Shown one piece after another: positions 22,168-34,529 of a stretch of DNA of 64,000 nucleotides. The notes under the pieces are model-generated. The model saw nothing but the letters and a program-made list of their open reading frames with translations, was not told where the DNA came from and made no database searches. Within the stretch, counting starts at the first letter, position 1; each line of letters starts with the position of its first letter. Position numbers and translations under genes: made by a program. Source of the stretch: Liopterus haemorrhoidalis. Taxonomy: Eukaryota > Arthropoda > Insecta > Coleoptera > Dytiscidae. Where the stretch lies: NCBI GenBank assembly GCA_963971575.1, contig OZ020612.1, positions 372,001-436,000 on the forward strand, in the 5' to 3' direction.

Positions 22168-22565
22168 TAGAGCAGTCTACCTTGTAGAATATCAAGTAAC
22201 AAATCTGGAGGATTACCATAAAATAGATGAAGAGGCTGACTCATACCTCACATAATTCGGACGCCTTATATGTGGAAATCTTAAAATATATCTTTATGCA
22301 ATTAGTGTGTAAAGGAGGTCTTTCCAACACAGTGCGAATTTTTTCACGAGGTATTAGTCAAGTACAGAAAACGGCAGTACTGAATCCCATTTTGTGACGT
22401 TGTTACTAATATGGTCTATTGTCCGATCAAGTCACTCCAGTGCTGGTTGGCTGTGGTGGCGGTGTTACCTCGAGGTCCTGGCGAGTCCAGCACTGCACAC
22501 CGTTGCAGGAAGTGTTGAACAGGCACGTAGGTAAAGACGGGCGTGTCCCAAGGTGAGGGCGCCCA
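22168..22565 (+). promoter_or_regulatory. Upstream region of the RR cuticle gene
   Basis: GC content rises towards the TATA box. It contains the inverted pair CAGTGCTGG / CCAGCACTG (about 22438-22446 and 22481-22490), a possible protein-binding hairpin. No known enhancer motif was assigned. Confidence 0.4.
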
Positions 22566-22573
22566 TATAAATA
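22566..22573 (+). promoter_or_regulatory. TATA box of the RR cuticle gene
   Basis: TATAAATA lies 108 bp upstream of the inferred ATG, in a context shifting from GC-rich to AT-rich. Transcription would be expected to start about 30 bp downstream, near 22596-22602. The short leader contains a 17-bp tandem motif with GAACGGCGAACGGA (22629-22662). Confidence 0.6.
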
Positions 22574-22673
22574 CAGATTTGATTATGTCCGTCGCGTGTA
22601 GTTAGAGAGTGTTGGATAGTGCAGCAGGCGAACGGAGAACGGCGAACGGAGAACGGCGAACGATAGACAGACG

Positions 22674-25600
22674 ATGGCAGCAGCGATGATCCGCAAGCTC
22701 CTGGTGAGTTGTGGGTATTTGTGTGCGGGAGGGATCAAGCGCTGATGACGCAGATTAATAACCCCGGTGTAGTGTGTTAGTTCTGTGACATATTGCTTCG
22801 TGTGAATGATTAAATACACCAAGTGGAGGATTTAACTTGCAAATATATTCTCCATATTTTAACGTAACGACAGCTGCGACTTTTATGAGATACGACACCG
22901 ACACCGACACCGACATACTCACTAAATTTACTTATCATGCGACGAGCTCAAATTTAATAATAAAACAACGTCACATCAACTGTGTTACATCAACTGATTT
23001 TTTAATTTTAAACTACATCATTTGCATCTTTCACATTCTAACAGGCAGTGGCGGATCCACTACAGTCTAACGGGGGCTATTATGGCTTATCCATAATACC
23101 ACCGGATTTACCTCATCAATAATAGTTACTAAAACAATATCATCATTTTCTATAGGGAAAATGGCGAAACAGTGCAGTTGCGTCACTTGAAACATCACAA
23201 AAAAATGGAACGTCAGGTTTATTACGTTTACATTTATCTATTTAACGAATGTAATATTTATACGCTGTCACTTGTATCGAAATGAAATGAAAATATAAGA
23301 ATAAGAACAGAATAGAAACAAATAAACTATTCTAATAGGCAAAACAGTTCTACAAAGGACTGATGTGATTCAAAAATATGATCAAATAAAATAAAATAAA
23401 AATAAGTTGAATATAACCTAAAAATTAGGCAGTAGACACAAAATCAAATAAGAAAATATATAACTAAACACAAAACTGCTAAATAAACAACAAACTAAAT
23501 AAAAAAGGTTTTTAGAAATTATTATAAGTTAGATATTTGAACACAAGTCAGTATCAAAACACAACAGACGTATTATTAAATGACAAATATAAACATCGTT
23601 TTATTGAGGGATACCAATACAAATGTCCCTGTATTAAATAAACACTTTTAAAATTTGTAAATCTTCAAAATGACTATCGAACACAAACTAAATATGACTT
23701 TAAAAGGTATGTTTTAGTAAAAACAAAAGAGTAAAGAGCAAAATTTGTAGTTAATAATATTGCCAACTTTAACAGCTTATTATTGTACATTTGCTTAATA
23801 TTTTATCGTTCTGTTTTTTTTTTTTTTTTTTGGAAAGTTACACATCTCTCCTGTTTAAAGAAATCATTGTATGCACTAAAAAGTATAAAAACGTTTTTTT
23901 AAAATTAATTTTGTTGAAAATGGAACAGTCGGAAATTCACACTATTAAGAAGTTCTTACGTGGAACTACGGCATCGCAGACCGCGCGAAACTTTAATAGT
24001 GTATTTGGCTTTAGTGTTAATACGCAGCAGGCAATACAAATTTCGTGCAGGTAAAAAACTAGACAAAAAAAAAAAACATTGGAATTGGCTTAATATTTTA
24101 CAGGCAATTAGCCAGGAATATACTATTTTGTTTTTAAATTCCATGCCTGAACGGGATTCGAACTTGTGTTACCACTACGCTCGGGACATATATTTTTTAT
24201 TGTTCAATATTCAATAAGAAATGCAAAAGATATAAACAACTGAAAACTTCAAAATTTATGGCATCATAAAACACATGCTCAAAATTTCTATAACCAACTG
24301 TGATTTTTTTGCAGTTTTTTACACGATATAAAGCAGAGCACGAACACCACATCACTCGACGTGGTTCATTATCGTTACATCTAGGCGTCCTCTTTTCATG
24401 TAAAAGCTTCGGGTTAATTTTCTAAATCCTATTAAGAATACTGAACCACTCCTCGGCTCGATGTCGTATCGCAAAAAAAAAGACAGGGAATAAAATATGC
24501 GCATTAAATGCACTGGACAAAGTTTAATTAGATGAACTATCAATGCCGGTGACTTTCATTTTCCACTCGAGAAAAAGTGTCATAATAATAACGCATAGGC
24601 ATGTCTATATATATGTGTGTGTGTATGTACTGCACGCATGATTAATGCACTTGTTATGAAACTCATGCAGAATAATTTACTTCCAGATATTTCTATTTGC
24701 AATATCAAGGTTTTCAAGTGGCAGTGGGAGTTTACTTCCTTATCATGGCGTGACAGTGGGTATCCAGCCTCACTCCGGGCCTGTACACTCTCAGTATCAC
24801 AGTCAGGACAAGTACGGTCAATACGTATACGGCTATGCGTCCGGTTTAAGCGCTGCCGACGAGATCAAAACAGCTGATGGAATTACCAGAGGTGGTTACT
24901 CGTACATAGACGCACACGGCATCCTCCAGACCGTCCAATACATCTCCGACCCAATACATGGCTTCCGTGTCTCTGCCACGAACATCCCAAGAGACGTCCC
25001 CGCTGTGGCGATAGCCAGAGCTCAGCATCTGCAGGCGTTCGAGAACATCAAAGCCGAGCACGCGTATATATCGGCTGTACAAGCTCATTCCCCGGTCCAC
25101 ATCAGTCCTCTACCAGCTGTAGGAAATGTTGTGGTACCAGTAACTGCGGCACACCTCGGGCTAGCACCACAGCCTGTCCATCAAGCACCATTGCCACAAT
25201 ACCACGCTCAAGACCACCTCGGTCAGTACAGCTACGGATATGCGGGACCGCTCAGTTCTAAAACAGAGACAAAAAGCGCGGATGGAGTGACACGTGGTGG
25301 TTACTCGTATATCGATGCTAACGGGGTGCTTCAAAGCGTGCAGTACGTCTCAGACCCGATACACGGTTTCCGAGTGCAGGCCACTAATCTACCTGAAGCT
25401 CCCGCGGTGACTCTGATCGGGCCCAAAGTTACTACGAGTGTGGTCGGGCCGAAGGAAGAAGTTCTTGTACAGTCGGGTATTAGTGGGGCGAGCCCCGCCG
25501 TCGCGGTCAGCGGTCAATCCGCAGCGCACTTTGCAAATCCAGCAGAGGTCGCATATCAAAGCCCGCCTCCGGTTTTTATTAACCCTGTTTCAGCGGCCGA

Positions 25601-26288
25601 TCATCCAATTATCCCGGACGGTAATAATCCGGTGGTGAGCCAGCCACTTTTAACAAATCCTATTCAAACTGTACCTTTCCTTTCGAATGGCAAAATCGCA
25701 TCACACACTAACCTAAATCTTTTAGTCAGCCAAGCGTCGCCAGCACGCCCGATCGATACCCTGAATCCGCCTGTAGCTGTGGCTGTGCCGTCCTATGCAC
25801 AGGCATCATCGCCACTCGCTGCCGTGCCTCGCTATGAGGCGACGCATCAAGGGCCGCCCTCCTATAACGGACCTCTGTACCCCGTTGAAACTCCGCAAGG
25901 GTCGCTCTACCCCGTACAACCCGTCCTCCATCCGACCAATTTTCAAAATCCTCCGGCAATTAACAGAGCACCCGCGCCCATACCCGCTCACATCCTTATA
26001 AGAGAACAAGCTGTACTTCCTGATCACGCAATTAGTAAGGATTTAATTAATAGTGGCCCGATTAATGTGGATGCCGGGCTTATTAATGGGGGTCCGGGTG
26101 TAGGGGCGGCGGGACCTGGATCGATACCCGATGGACCGGGCCTGTTCATACCGCGGGATGCCGTTCAACAAGTACAGCAGTCACCTGTGAACGGCGAGCA
26201 ACAAGCGCTCGGAGGTTTCGCGGCCGTCCAGCATCCGCCGGACATACAGGGACCCACCGGCTACTATACACAACAAACCAACTACTAA
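22674..26288 (+). CDS. Secreted cuticle protein with two RR (chitin-binding 4) domains
   Basis: Inferred join of 22674-22703 and 24687-26288, coding 543 residues. Exon 1 codes MAAAMIRKLL and ends at CTG|GTGAGT. Exon 2 starts after TTTACTTCCAG and continues in frame with IFLFAISRF, together giving a signal peptide. Two Rebers-Riddiford domains follow at residues 50-111 and 185-246, each with QYxYGYA, RGGYSYIDA and SDPIHGFRV. This fold binds chitin in arthropod cuticle. Residues 247-543 are a Pro/Ala/Val-rich, low-complexity tail with no cysteine-rich domain. The two domains are about 60% identical, indicating internal duplication. The gene sits alone, not in a cuticle cluster. The RR domains are certain; the exon 1 assignment is inference from splice signals and frame. 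Cpr73D-like proteins are a possible relative, not proven. Confidence 0.9.
23760..24060 (+). pseudogene. Mariner (group ii) 5' fragment, intronic
   Basis: A T-run and leader like those at 12360-12470 precede a frame at 23920 (MEQSEIHTIKKFLRGTTAS, then QTARNFNSVFG). Only the first HTH part remains. Confidence 0.75.
24081..24187 (-). mobile_element. Fragment of the tRNA-derived SINE
   Basis: On the minus strand, AGCGTAGTGGTAACAC, GTTCGAATCCCG and CTGGCTAATTGCC match the SINE at 15685-15827, but part of the tRNA-related region is deleted. No target duplication is clear. Confidence 0.7.
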
Positions 26289-27625
26289 CCACCTAAAAAA
26301 CTTACCGTATTCCCCACTCCACCCCTGCACCTAAACTATACATAAATTATCACACGGTACAGGGTTTCGTAGGTACTAATGAATCACACTTTGCTGGGCA
26401 AGTCTTTTACCAACAGCTTTAGAATCAGAACATTTTAACAACCGTCTGTTTAAGTCATGAACTCTCATTGAATACCCTTTGTCAATGTTTCTCAACCCAA
26501 AACACCTCGGAGGAGCAAAACATTATTAAAAACATTTTTCAATACCCGACCTTAATATATAAAAAGCAAGTATTGTAATTGCGAAAATTTTCGATGTCGA
26601 GATTTTGACTGATGACCACGTTTCAAAGTCCAGGGAATCCAAAAAAACGAAATCCATTCAAAGTGCCGTCCGTATGTATGTGTGAAAAAAAAATCTATTA
26701 ATTGGGAAGAAGCCTGTTGTTTTTTATAAAGATCTGAAACCGGAAACGGAAGTTATTAAACTTTAAAAATTTTAAAAATTCATTAACTAGTAAACCAAGT
26801 CTTGGACAAAATTTGTATAAAACATAATTTGATGTATTTTGGAAGGTTTGCCCAAATCCTATTTTTAATTTAAAAAAAATTTTTTTTTTTTTGTATTATT
26901 TTTGTATGGGAAGGCAAGTCTAGCGGAGGCCTCCCTTCACCACTGGTTTGTAATGGTCACTAAAACTTTTATTTTGTTTGTTTTAAATGTCCTTCAACCC
27001 CTGGCATTGATCCTTAGTCTCGAATAACACTTTTAAATTAAAATGGGATTCTTATTTTCGGACAAATTTTTGTGTGAAATGGGACTCTTATTTTCGGACA
27101 TACGGAGTATCAAAATCTTTCATTTGATATCCCACTCAAAATTTTCAAACACATTTTTCAAAATATTTCCTTTATGCCAGTGACTGAACTGTATATGCAT
27201 TCAAGTGTGATGTCATTAAAAGTTTTTCCTTGTTTTATTAGTTTGTTTATCTCGTGTTTTTCCAGTAAAGTGTTGGTTATAACTACGAAACCCTAAGAGC
27301 GTGTCCGTGACGGAGTAATCTTCAAAGATAACCGGATCTATTGTCGCTGCAGATAATCCCCGATCAGGGGATCCGCACGATATAAAATCCAAGCGAGACC
27401 TAGCGTGAAATTGCTAATGTTGGCGAAAACGTTGATCTACACTCTACACTATGTCGGACAGATCGGAGCAATTCCAGACCTTATAAAGTGAAGACGGGGG
27501 CAAGGGGGTGACGGCTCATTAATTATATAATTACATACATGTACTGCCATTATTTGTATTTATTTGTGTTGTATATTTTAATAAATATAATATTAAGAAT
27601 ACTCAGAAATAATTTCTCAGCAATA
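26289..27625. other. Downstream of the RR cuticle gene; repeats only
   Basis: Holds family D copy 2. AGGGTTTCGTAGGTAC (about 26361) and its near-complement CTACGAAACCCT (about 27283) look like family B-type subterminal repeats at either side. No polyadenylation signal was certain and no further gene was seen. Confidence 0.45.
26546..26950 (+). mobile_element. Family D repeat, copy 2
   Basis: It starts ACCCGACCTTAATATATAAA and follows copy 1 in order through GACTGATGACCACG, GGAATCCAAAAAAACG, GGAAACGGAAGTTATTA and GTCTAGCGGAGGCCTC. Confidence 0.75.
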
Positions 27626-28720
27626 CGAGGTGTGTAAATTAAGTAACAGGTAATTTTTTTATTCGAATAGAAATACGGAGTGATTATTTAATGGCGAGAC
27701 GACGTCACTGGAAGTTTTAATAATTTGCCGTTTCATACACATCGTAGCAGGCGATTATGCGCGCATTCGCATAATCTTTTTTTCTTCATAATCAAATTTT
27801 CTTCAAAGTTATTATAGTCATAGTATTCTGCTAGGAGGCACGTAAAATTCGGTGACGTCGTCTCGCCATTAAATAATCACTCTGTACAATTCAATATTGT
27901 CTCCCTCAAAATAACTTCCTTGGAAATCCACACAGCTCTGGAGACGGTTCTTCCAATCCTTATAGCAGTGCTGGAACTCGGATACTGGAATAGCTTTCAG
28001 CTGGTCGCTTACGGATGTTTGAATGTTTTCGAGTGTCCCAAAATGACGTCCCTTGAAGTGATTTTTCAATCTTGGGAAAAGGAAAAAGTCACAAGGACTC
28101 AAGTCAGGCGAATAAGGAAATTGAGGATCAGCAGGAATATTTTTACTGGCCAAAAACTTTATTAAAATTGCTGTGTGACAAGGCGCATTTTTTCTCATCC
28201 CCAGTTCATTGAGTCAAAGTCTGATGAACGGTAGTGTGAGTCAAATTCAACTCTTCCCCGATCATTCTGACTGTCAACCGACGATCTGAGCGCACAAGAT
28301 CCTGGATTCTGTGGACATTTTCATTGGCTCTTGAAGAAGAAAACCTTTCGTTGCGTGATTCATAATCAATCTCTTCCTTCTGAAAATGCTTTAAACCACC
28401 AAAAAACCTGGGTCCTTAACAAAACACTGTCTCTGTAGGCTTGCTGAAGTTTTGCAAAAGTTTCCGTTGCACTTTGCCCAAGTCTGAAAAAAACCTGATA
28501 GCATACCATTGCTCGAAATGAATGCTCATTTTTAGAACGCACTAGAAAAAACTGTTTCACGAAAGTAATCGCTACGGACAACAAAATTACTCCAGTGAAT
28601 TCAAATTCGTACTGAAGGCGTATAACATGTTCAACAGCCGCCCTTCCAAATCCTGCGCCCCAAATATTGCCAGATCAAACGGTATGCTTCCAGCCCGGTT
28701 ACTTAATTTACACACGTTGT
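27626..28720 (-). mobile_element. Mariner (group iii), copy 2, with nested MITE
   Basis: The ends CGAGGTGTGTAAATTAAG (27626) and a degraded complement near 28720 bound it. Minus-strand transposase parts: 28366-28584 (RAMVCYQVFFRLGQSATET, FWWFKAFSEGR), then an HTH stretch, then 27869-28198 with NAPCHTA and PYSPDLSPCDFFLF. The catalytic centre is missing at the same place as in copy 1. A 209-bp MITE is inserted near the 3' end. Confidence 0.88.
27676..27884. mobile_element. 209-bp MITE nested in mariner
   Basis: 33-bp inverted ends starting CGGAGTGATTATTTAATGG, differing from the other end at one position, with TA on both sides (27674-27675, 27885-27886). Tc1/mariner-type target. Confidence 0.9.
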
Positions 28721-29464
28721 GTCTTGCATTTTGTCCAGTCTTAAAGTTAAGAAATTATAGAAGAACCAAGAATTAGATGACAATAATAATACGTTATAGA
28801 AGAACCAAGGTGCATATGACTTAATAATAATAAATAAGCAGAATATTACAAAGTGTATGTTTTTTTCTGTTTAAATACATGAGGAGTGAATAGCAAGCAA
28901 AGCGAAGTGTGGAGGTGTTGGATCGGGCGAAACGAGCTGAAGAACGGCGGAATGCGGAAAATACTGGAGGTAAAATTGCGTGAAAGTAAATAACATTGCC
29001 TTACAAGAGTAATCTGTCAAATACAGCCTATTTCTCACTTGCTAACTTTAAATTAAACGACACCATTCCAGTTTAAATTTTACTTTAAGGATTATTTGCC
29101 ATGTAAATAATCCTTTTAATCTGTGTGCATTTATTTAGCTTTGCAACGCGAATAAAACACAACAGTCCGTTCTCGCGACACAGGCAAATAATTATAATTC
29201 TATTGTGACATCCTTGTTTACTCCTCAATTATAAGTCCTGGATAGATTCAACACTTTTACCTACACATGCCAATTAGCTACGTCATTTCTCAACTGGAAA
29301 TTTTCACACATTGCTAAATATCAGAAATATTCTTTGCTGTAATTACGTCACCAGGAGCGTCGAGAGACGGAAGAAGCCGGGACTGCAACGCCCGGGACTG
29401 GATTGTTTTTTTAAAATCACTATCCAATTTTATTGTAATTTTAAAGAACCTTTAGCTCACATTA
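28721..29464. other. No gene seen
   Basis: Contains a local direct duplication of TTATAGAAGAACCAAG (about 28754 and 28794). Otherwise unassigned. Confidence 0.55.
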
Positions 29465-30920
29465 CGAGGGTTATCTTTTATGTATTTACAAACGACTACT
29501 AGATGGCAATATTGAAATGTGTCATTATTATATTCGTAAAATTTGACATTTGTTATTGTGAAATCAGTGGCAACTTATCAATTGACCGTTGTTTGTTGAC
29601 AGGGAGCGTTTAAAAAAAAGTTTGTGAAAAAATGGATATTACTCGTGAAGGTTTTCGTTGGATGATTTTTTACGATTTTAGTAAAGGCTTAACTCAACAA
29701 CAATGCATAGATTCGCTTCATTCAATTTTTGGTAATGAATCACCATTAGAAAAGACTGTTTACAATTGGTTTGCACAATTTCGTCGTGGTCGTGCGCCCG
29801 TCAGTGATGAATCTCGTGAAGATCGACCAAAATCGATTGATATTAAAAAAAAAAAAACGATGCTGTGTGCAAAATGATTGTAGAAGATCATCATGTGACT
29901 TACCGTGAGATAGAGGCATCCTTTGGCATATCGCAGACTGCAATACATTCGATTTTGCATGAACATTTTGCTGTGAAAAAGATCTGTTCCCGATGGATTC
30001 CGCACAATTTGACCGAAGCTCAAAAAATGTTGACGGAAGCCAAATCAAGCGTTAATTAGTGTAAGGGAATGCTAAAAAAATTCAACCTAGGCACTGCAAA
30101 ATCCGTACACAACATCGTTGCAGGTGACGAAACTTGAATTTATTCATATGAACCAGAAACTAAGCAATAATCCACTGTTTGGGTCTTCCAGATGAACCAA
30201 AACACACAAAAGTTGTTCGTTCACGAAGCATATCCAAGAAATTGATTGCTTGTTTCTTCGGTTGTACTGGACATGTCGCAACCATTCCTTTAGAGCAGCG
30301 GTTCTTAACCTTTTTATACTTGAGACCCCCCAACCAGCCTAACATATTTTCTGGACCTCTCAAGAAAATTTTTGAAATAATATTTTAAAGGTTCTTAATA
30401 ATTTATTGTTTATAATTAAGTTTATTGTAATTTTAAAAGAAAAAACTGGTAAAAAAAATGTCTTTTAATTTCGGGACTCCCTAAGGTCTTTTCGGGACCC
30501 CTCTGGGTGTCGGGATTCCTTGGTTAAGAACCGCTGCTTTAGAAGGTCGGAGAACACATAATGCTGAATGATATACAATAATTTGTTTGCCAGAAGTCCT
30601 CGACAAAATTAGGAAAAATTAATTATTTGAATATTGATTATTCACCTGATTAGTTCCCGAACGGCTTTTTTTGTTCCCCAATGTCAAACAAAAAATGCGT
30701 GGACAGCGATTTTCATTGCCTCAAGAACTGTTGAAGCTTTCGAAAACCATGTTTTTAAGATACCAACTTCAGAGTGGAAAAAATGTTTCAAGAATTGGTT
30801 TGAACGCATGAAAAGTGTACAAGTCTTAAAGGCGAATATTTTGAAAAGTAATAAAACAGATTGTTTCACAACAAAAAAATTCTTTCTTAGTTTTTGTAAA
30901 AACTTAAAAGGTAGCCCTCG
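29465..30920 (+). pseudogene. Mariner (group i), near full-length, inactivated
   Basis: The ends CGAGGGTTATCTTTTATG and the complement of CGAGGGCTACCTTTTAAG mark the element; TA precedes the left end. The frame opens at 29632 (MDITREGFRWMIFYDFSKG) with the HTH pair, is shifted at an A-run (29845-29858), continues with HVTYREIEASFGIS and SRWIPHNLT, and is then degraded. The C-terminal part near 30700-30870 (WKKCFKNWFERMKS) closes it. A hAT MITE splits it. Several frameshifts make it dead. Confidence 0.85.
30296..30536. mobile_element. hAT MITE nested in mariner
   Basis: The ends CAGCGGTTCTTAACC and GGTTAAGAACCGCTG are perfect inverted repeats. The 8-bp flanks CTTTAGAG and CTTTAGAA match at 7 of 8. 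241 bp, no coding sequence. Confidence 0.9.
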
Positions 30921-31596
30921 TTCAAGAATGAATTTTAATTTCGCTGGACACTTGTTAAAATGTTACTATACACTAGTGTTATATCAGTTAAGAAACACTG
31001 GCGTAAAGGGTTCTTGACCATGCCTACTAAACCCTAAAAACATAATGATAATTGCCAATCTTCAAAAAGAGACAGCGTAGAACAAAATGTAATTTTATTT
31101 ATATAGATAAGTTGTGCGAGGTTAAATTACCGCGATGTCATTGTTGTTTTTGTTCTGGTTTTGCTGTCTCGGCGAGGCCGGTGTCTGTAAGGGACCGTAA
31201 TCCTTTTAGATGGTTAGGAGCCCAGAACGTATCCCATCCCTTAGTAAGTGTGTTTCGTGTGATTTAATAAACCTATTGTGTGATAATGCTTGCGAAATAT
31301 TAATATCTTGCTTATTAACCTCTGGTTGGACGTGTCTTAAGATTCGTCTCCCTGAATTAATGAGTGATAAAGACCTGGCTTCATTAAACTGACTCGTAAA
31401 AGATAATACGCTGTTTGGGAGCGAAAAAGGGGTCCAGCGTTCAACGGTTGAGTCAGGGCAGTATTTACTTACATTAAGGCCTGAGGCGCAAAAGTTTCTG
31501 GGGTCCACTCATTAAGTAATTTAAAAAATTGATGTGAAGTGTGAATTTTCAAACATTTCAGGGTTATGTCCTTAGAAACTTCAATGAACTTGTAAC
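30921..31596. other. No gene; family B-type end fragments
   Basis: CATGCCTACTAAACCCTAA (about 31018-31036) is a family B-like 5' repeat on the minus strand. TTGATGTGAAGTGTGAATTT (about 31530) is the minus-strand copy of a family B 3' hairpin end. No gene recognised. Confidence 0.5.
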
Positions 31597-31985
31597 ATAT
31601 GAGCAGGTACATAACTACAACACTCGAAATAAAGGCAAAATCTATCCAACCTATATAAGACTCCAAAAATCAAGAAATAGTACTTAATATTATTCAGTAA
31701 AGTTCATGAATTTACTGCCTGATAATTTTAAATCTGACTGTTTTAATACTTTTAAAAATAAAATATTTTTTTTTAACAGACAATCCATTTTATTTTGTCA
31801 ATGAATTCTTGTCTTATAAATTTTAACGCGCTTGCTAGCTAGTTTTTCTGAACTCTTGTTTTAATATTTAGTGCTATATTTATTTATTTTTTCTTCTATT
31901 TTAAATTATTATTTTGTGTATATTATATGTAATTACTTTAACATAGTCAATAAATTATATTATTATTATATTATTATTATTGAAG
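31597..31985 (+). pseudogene. LINE 3' end with TTA-repeat tail
   Basis: Plus-strand codons NYNTRNKGKIYPTYIRLQKSR and, after a frameshift, KFMNLLPDNFKSDCFNTF are the post-thumb tail of a LINE reverse transcriptase. The element ends in TATTATTATATTATTATTATT (about 31960-31980, broken repeats). Closest to the copy at 19255. Confidence 0.75.
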
Positions 31986-32089
31986 TGTAAAAACCAACAG
32001 AATGCTGCATGTCTAAGAATATTTTCTTGATACAATTTTTTTTTTTGATAATAATCCTTTTTATTTGTTATTAATAAGTACTAAGAGCT

Positions 32090-32560
32090 TCCATTTAATT
32101 TTTTTAAACTATATTTAATTTTTTTTTTAAAATTTCATCACAATAAAATTAAAATTAAAAAATCAATTTTTTTCTCCATTTGCTTTGTATCTTAGTCTTC
32201 ATTAATTAATAAGAAATATATTGATAAATGGCTTAATTTTTTTCAATTTCAAAAACGTATTTCTATTTATTAACAAGGTATTATTTGATTTATACGCATT
32301 TCATTACTACAAATGATTTATTCTTGTTTGATGCTTTAAGACAAAAACTACATTAATTCAAATAATAGGTTGAATCTTGGCGTACAACAGTAGGCGCGCC
32401 TGTTAGCTACTTACACACATGAACTCGATTTTCAGCTGTTAATTTTAATTTTTTTTTTTTTATTTAATTTTAAGATATTTTACTTTAACCATAAATACAG
32501 AAACTCCATAATATTATTAGCCATAATTTGGCCATTAATTAAAAAAACAATTACTTTTGA
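32090..32560. repeat. Dispersed repeat J, copy 1
   Basis: AT-rich stretch matching 55640-56090 in order (TTGATAAATGGCTTA, CAAGGTATTATTTGATTTAT, AGCCATAATTTGGCCA). In both places family B-like sequence (TCTGATCAAAAATT) follows directly, so J is probably body DNA of an old family B relative. Confidence 0.5.
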
Positions 32561-32814
32561 CAAAAACACAAAAACCAATATTTTTCAAAAACGCAGTCTG
32601 ATCAAAAATTTCTCTTACACGTTTCCGACTCAGATCAATGTAGATTACCTGTAATTTTTTAAATTTTTAGTTTTATCCCTTATTATTATTATTATTATAT
32701 TTTTTTTCTCTAATTATAAACAATTTTTGTTATATGTATTTCTTTAGTTAAGTCAACAATATGGGAGATATTTTAAGTTTTTTAGAAAACAGTTTTAATC
32801 CCAAAACAACCCCT

Positions 32815-33010
32815 TATAGAGTGAAAATTTGAGATGCCATATAGCCCATATTCGAATTCTGATTTTACTCAATCATACCAAATTACGCGAAAATATGTTC
32901 GTTTTTGTGTGAATTTCGGACAGAGACAAATAGACGGACAGACAGATATAAACAGATTTTTTTTGCGGATATTATCTTATAGTCATCTGAAACGTGTTGA
33001 AACAAAATGT
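32815..33010 (+). mobile_element. Family E repeat, copy 2
   Basis: GAGATGCCATATAGCCCATA, AAATTACGCGAAAATATGTT, a short GACA run (32935-32946), then TCTTATAGTCATCTGAAACG. Same order as 16735-16920. Confidence 0.65.
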
Positions 33011-33059
33011 AAGGTAAAAAATAAATAATAAAAAAAAAAAACTCCCAATTTTATAAATA

Positions 33060-33320
33060 TAGATTTAATATTTATTATTTAACTATTTATTTATTTTTTT
33101 ATATTATTTATTTTACATCGGCCTATTTCTGCAACGAGGCTTATCACCGATGCCAGGGGGCGAGCTCCTACACCTGGATGAGGGGTGAATTATTGTGAAA
33201 ATGGGTGTAATGTAAAGATATTATTCTCGTCCGAATAATATCAGCGGAAAATTGAACCAAGAACTTCACAATTCAGATTGTTTTAACCAGTTAGAACAAC
33301 GTGATTTAACGAGCTCGGTA
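33060..33320 (-). mobile_element. Diverged SINE-like relic
   Basis: On the minus strand, TCTAACTGGTTAAAAC and TTCTTGGTTCAATTTTCC stand at A- and B-box spacing, and TCTGAATTGTGAAG resembles the SINE at 15685. A perfect GATATTATTC/GAATAATATC hairpin follows (33220-33245). Old and uncertain. Confidence 0.35.
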
Positions 33321-34529
33321 TCTCCGTTAGCTATTTTATTATTTACTCGACTAATTATTGAATTCTTTACATTGGCGAAAATATTTTAAGATATAATACA
33401 ATATAAACATTTTAAAGATAGTCCAACACGGGGCCCTCTGTTATGAGGCTCCCCAGGTTTCTCCTCATGGGCCTAATGTTAAATACGGCCCTGCATAAAG
33501 CCCTCCTTAAACACTCCCCTCCCCATATTTTATTTCTTGCTCACATCTATATTTTTTATTTGGGCCATTTGTTGGAGCGCAAGATGTTCTACAAGCACAC
33601 GTGATTAAGTACAATACATCCGTGTGAAATATTGTGTTGTTTGTCAAATGTAGGACTGATTTTTATATTCTTTCCTTCCCTCAATATTTTTTGTGTTCGG
33701 AATACAAATAATTTAAATTTCAAATTTATGCCCGAGATGAAAAAGTTGACATTATCTTATCATAAAACTAATTTAATAACAGGCCGGGCTGGGACGTAGT
33801 GGCTGCGTTATAGCGTTATGCCACTAATTTCCATATGTAAAACCCACGGTCGCATGCATCCCAAACTTATAATTGACGGGTAAATACGTATAAACACGAA
33901 TGTCAACCGCAAATTAAAGAATTAGCCCTAGAGCAAACATCTATTAGCTTCATTCAATTAACGGCAACAAATCAACTTGTTCAAATGTTTAATATTTAAT
34001 AACTAGAAAGCGCCTAATGGGCACTAAAAAATATCGAAGAAACATAGGGGGATTCTAAGAGACTAAGAAACAAAAAAAAAATCACTCGACCGAAGTCACG
34101 GTTGGTTAATTAATTTAAAATACGATATTTATATCTTCATTTGTACATACTTTGTACATCCCTCAAACTCAAGGTATTCTATATAATCAGTTCATAATAT
34201 ACGAGCGGTTCTGGGTATAAACCCACCGGGTCCGCTGACTGGTTGCAATGATTCTTAGGAAGGAGTTAAGGGTTGTTGAATTAAACTCTACATTTTAATT
34301 ATCCTACTTTAGTTATGATTACGGTTTACTATTTACATTATTTACTCTAGACTTACAATTACGTTGTTAACTAATCCAAGTGAGAGATATATTCACAAAC
34401 ACTAAACACTCGAGAAACTCTTTACACCAAACACTAATTTCTCCAATGGACACCACAATTCTCACTAACATCATCCTAAACCATTTGTGTGAAAATAAAT
34501 CTAAATATATAAATTTACAGATTCTGATA
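33321..34529. other. No gene; possible hAT end
   Basis: AATACGGCCCTG at about 33483-33494 resembles a hAT right end; no left end or 8-bp duplication could be paired. The rest is unassigned. Confidence 0.45.

Larger units (their letters stand above)
22704..24686 (+). other. Intron of the RR cuticle gene
   Basis: GT at 22704 and AG at 24685-24686, 1,983 bp. A placement shortly after the start codon is usual for insect cuticle genes. It contains a possible hAT end (CAGTGGCGGATCC at about 23045), a mariner relic (23760-24060) and a SINE fragment (24081-24187). Confidence 0.65.

Noticed and set aside
24846..25100. Minus-strand open frames in the RR cuticle gene
   Set aside because: Antisense shadows of GC-rich coding sequence; the plus-strand frame has clear RR domains.
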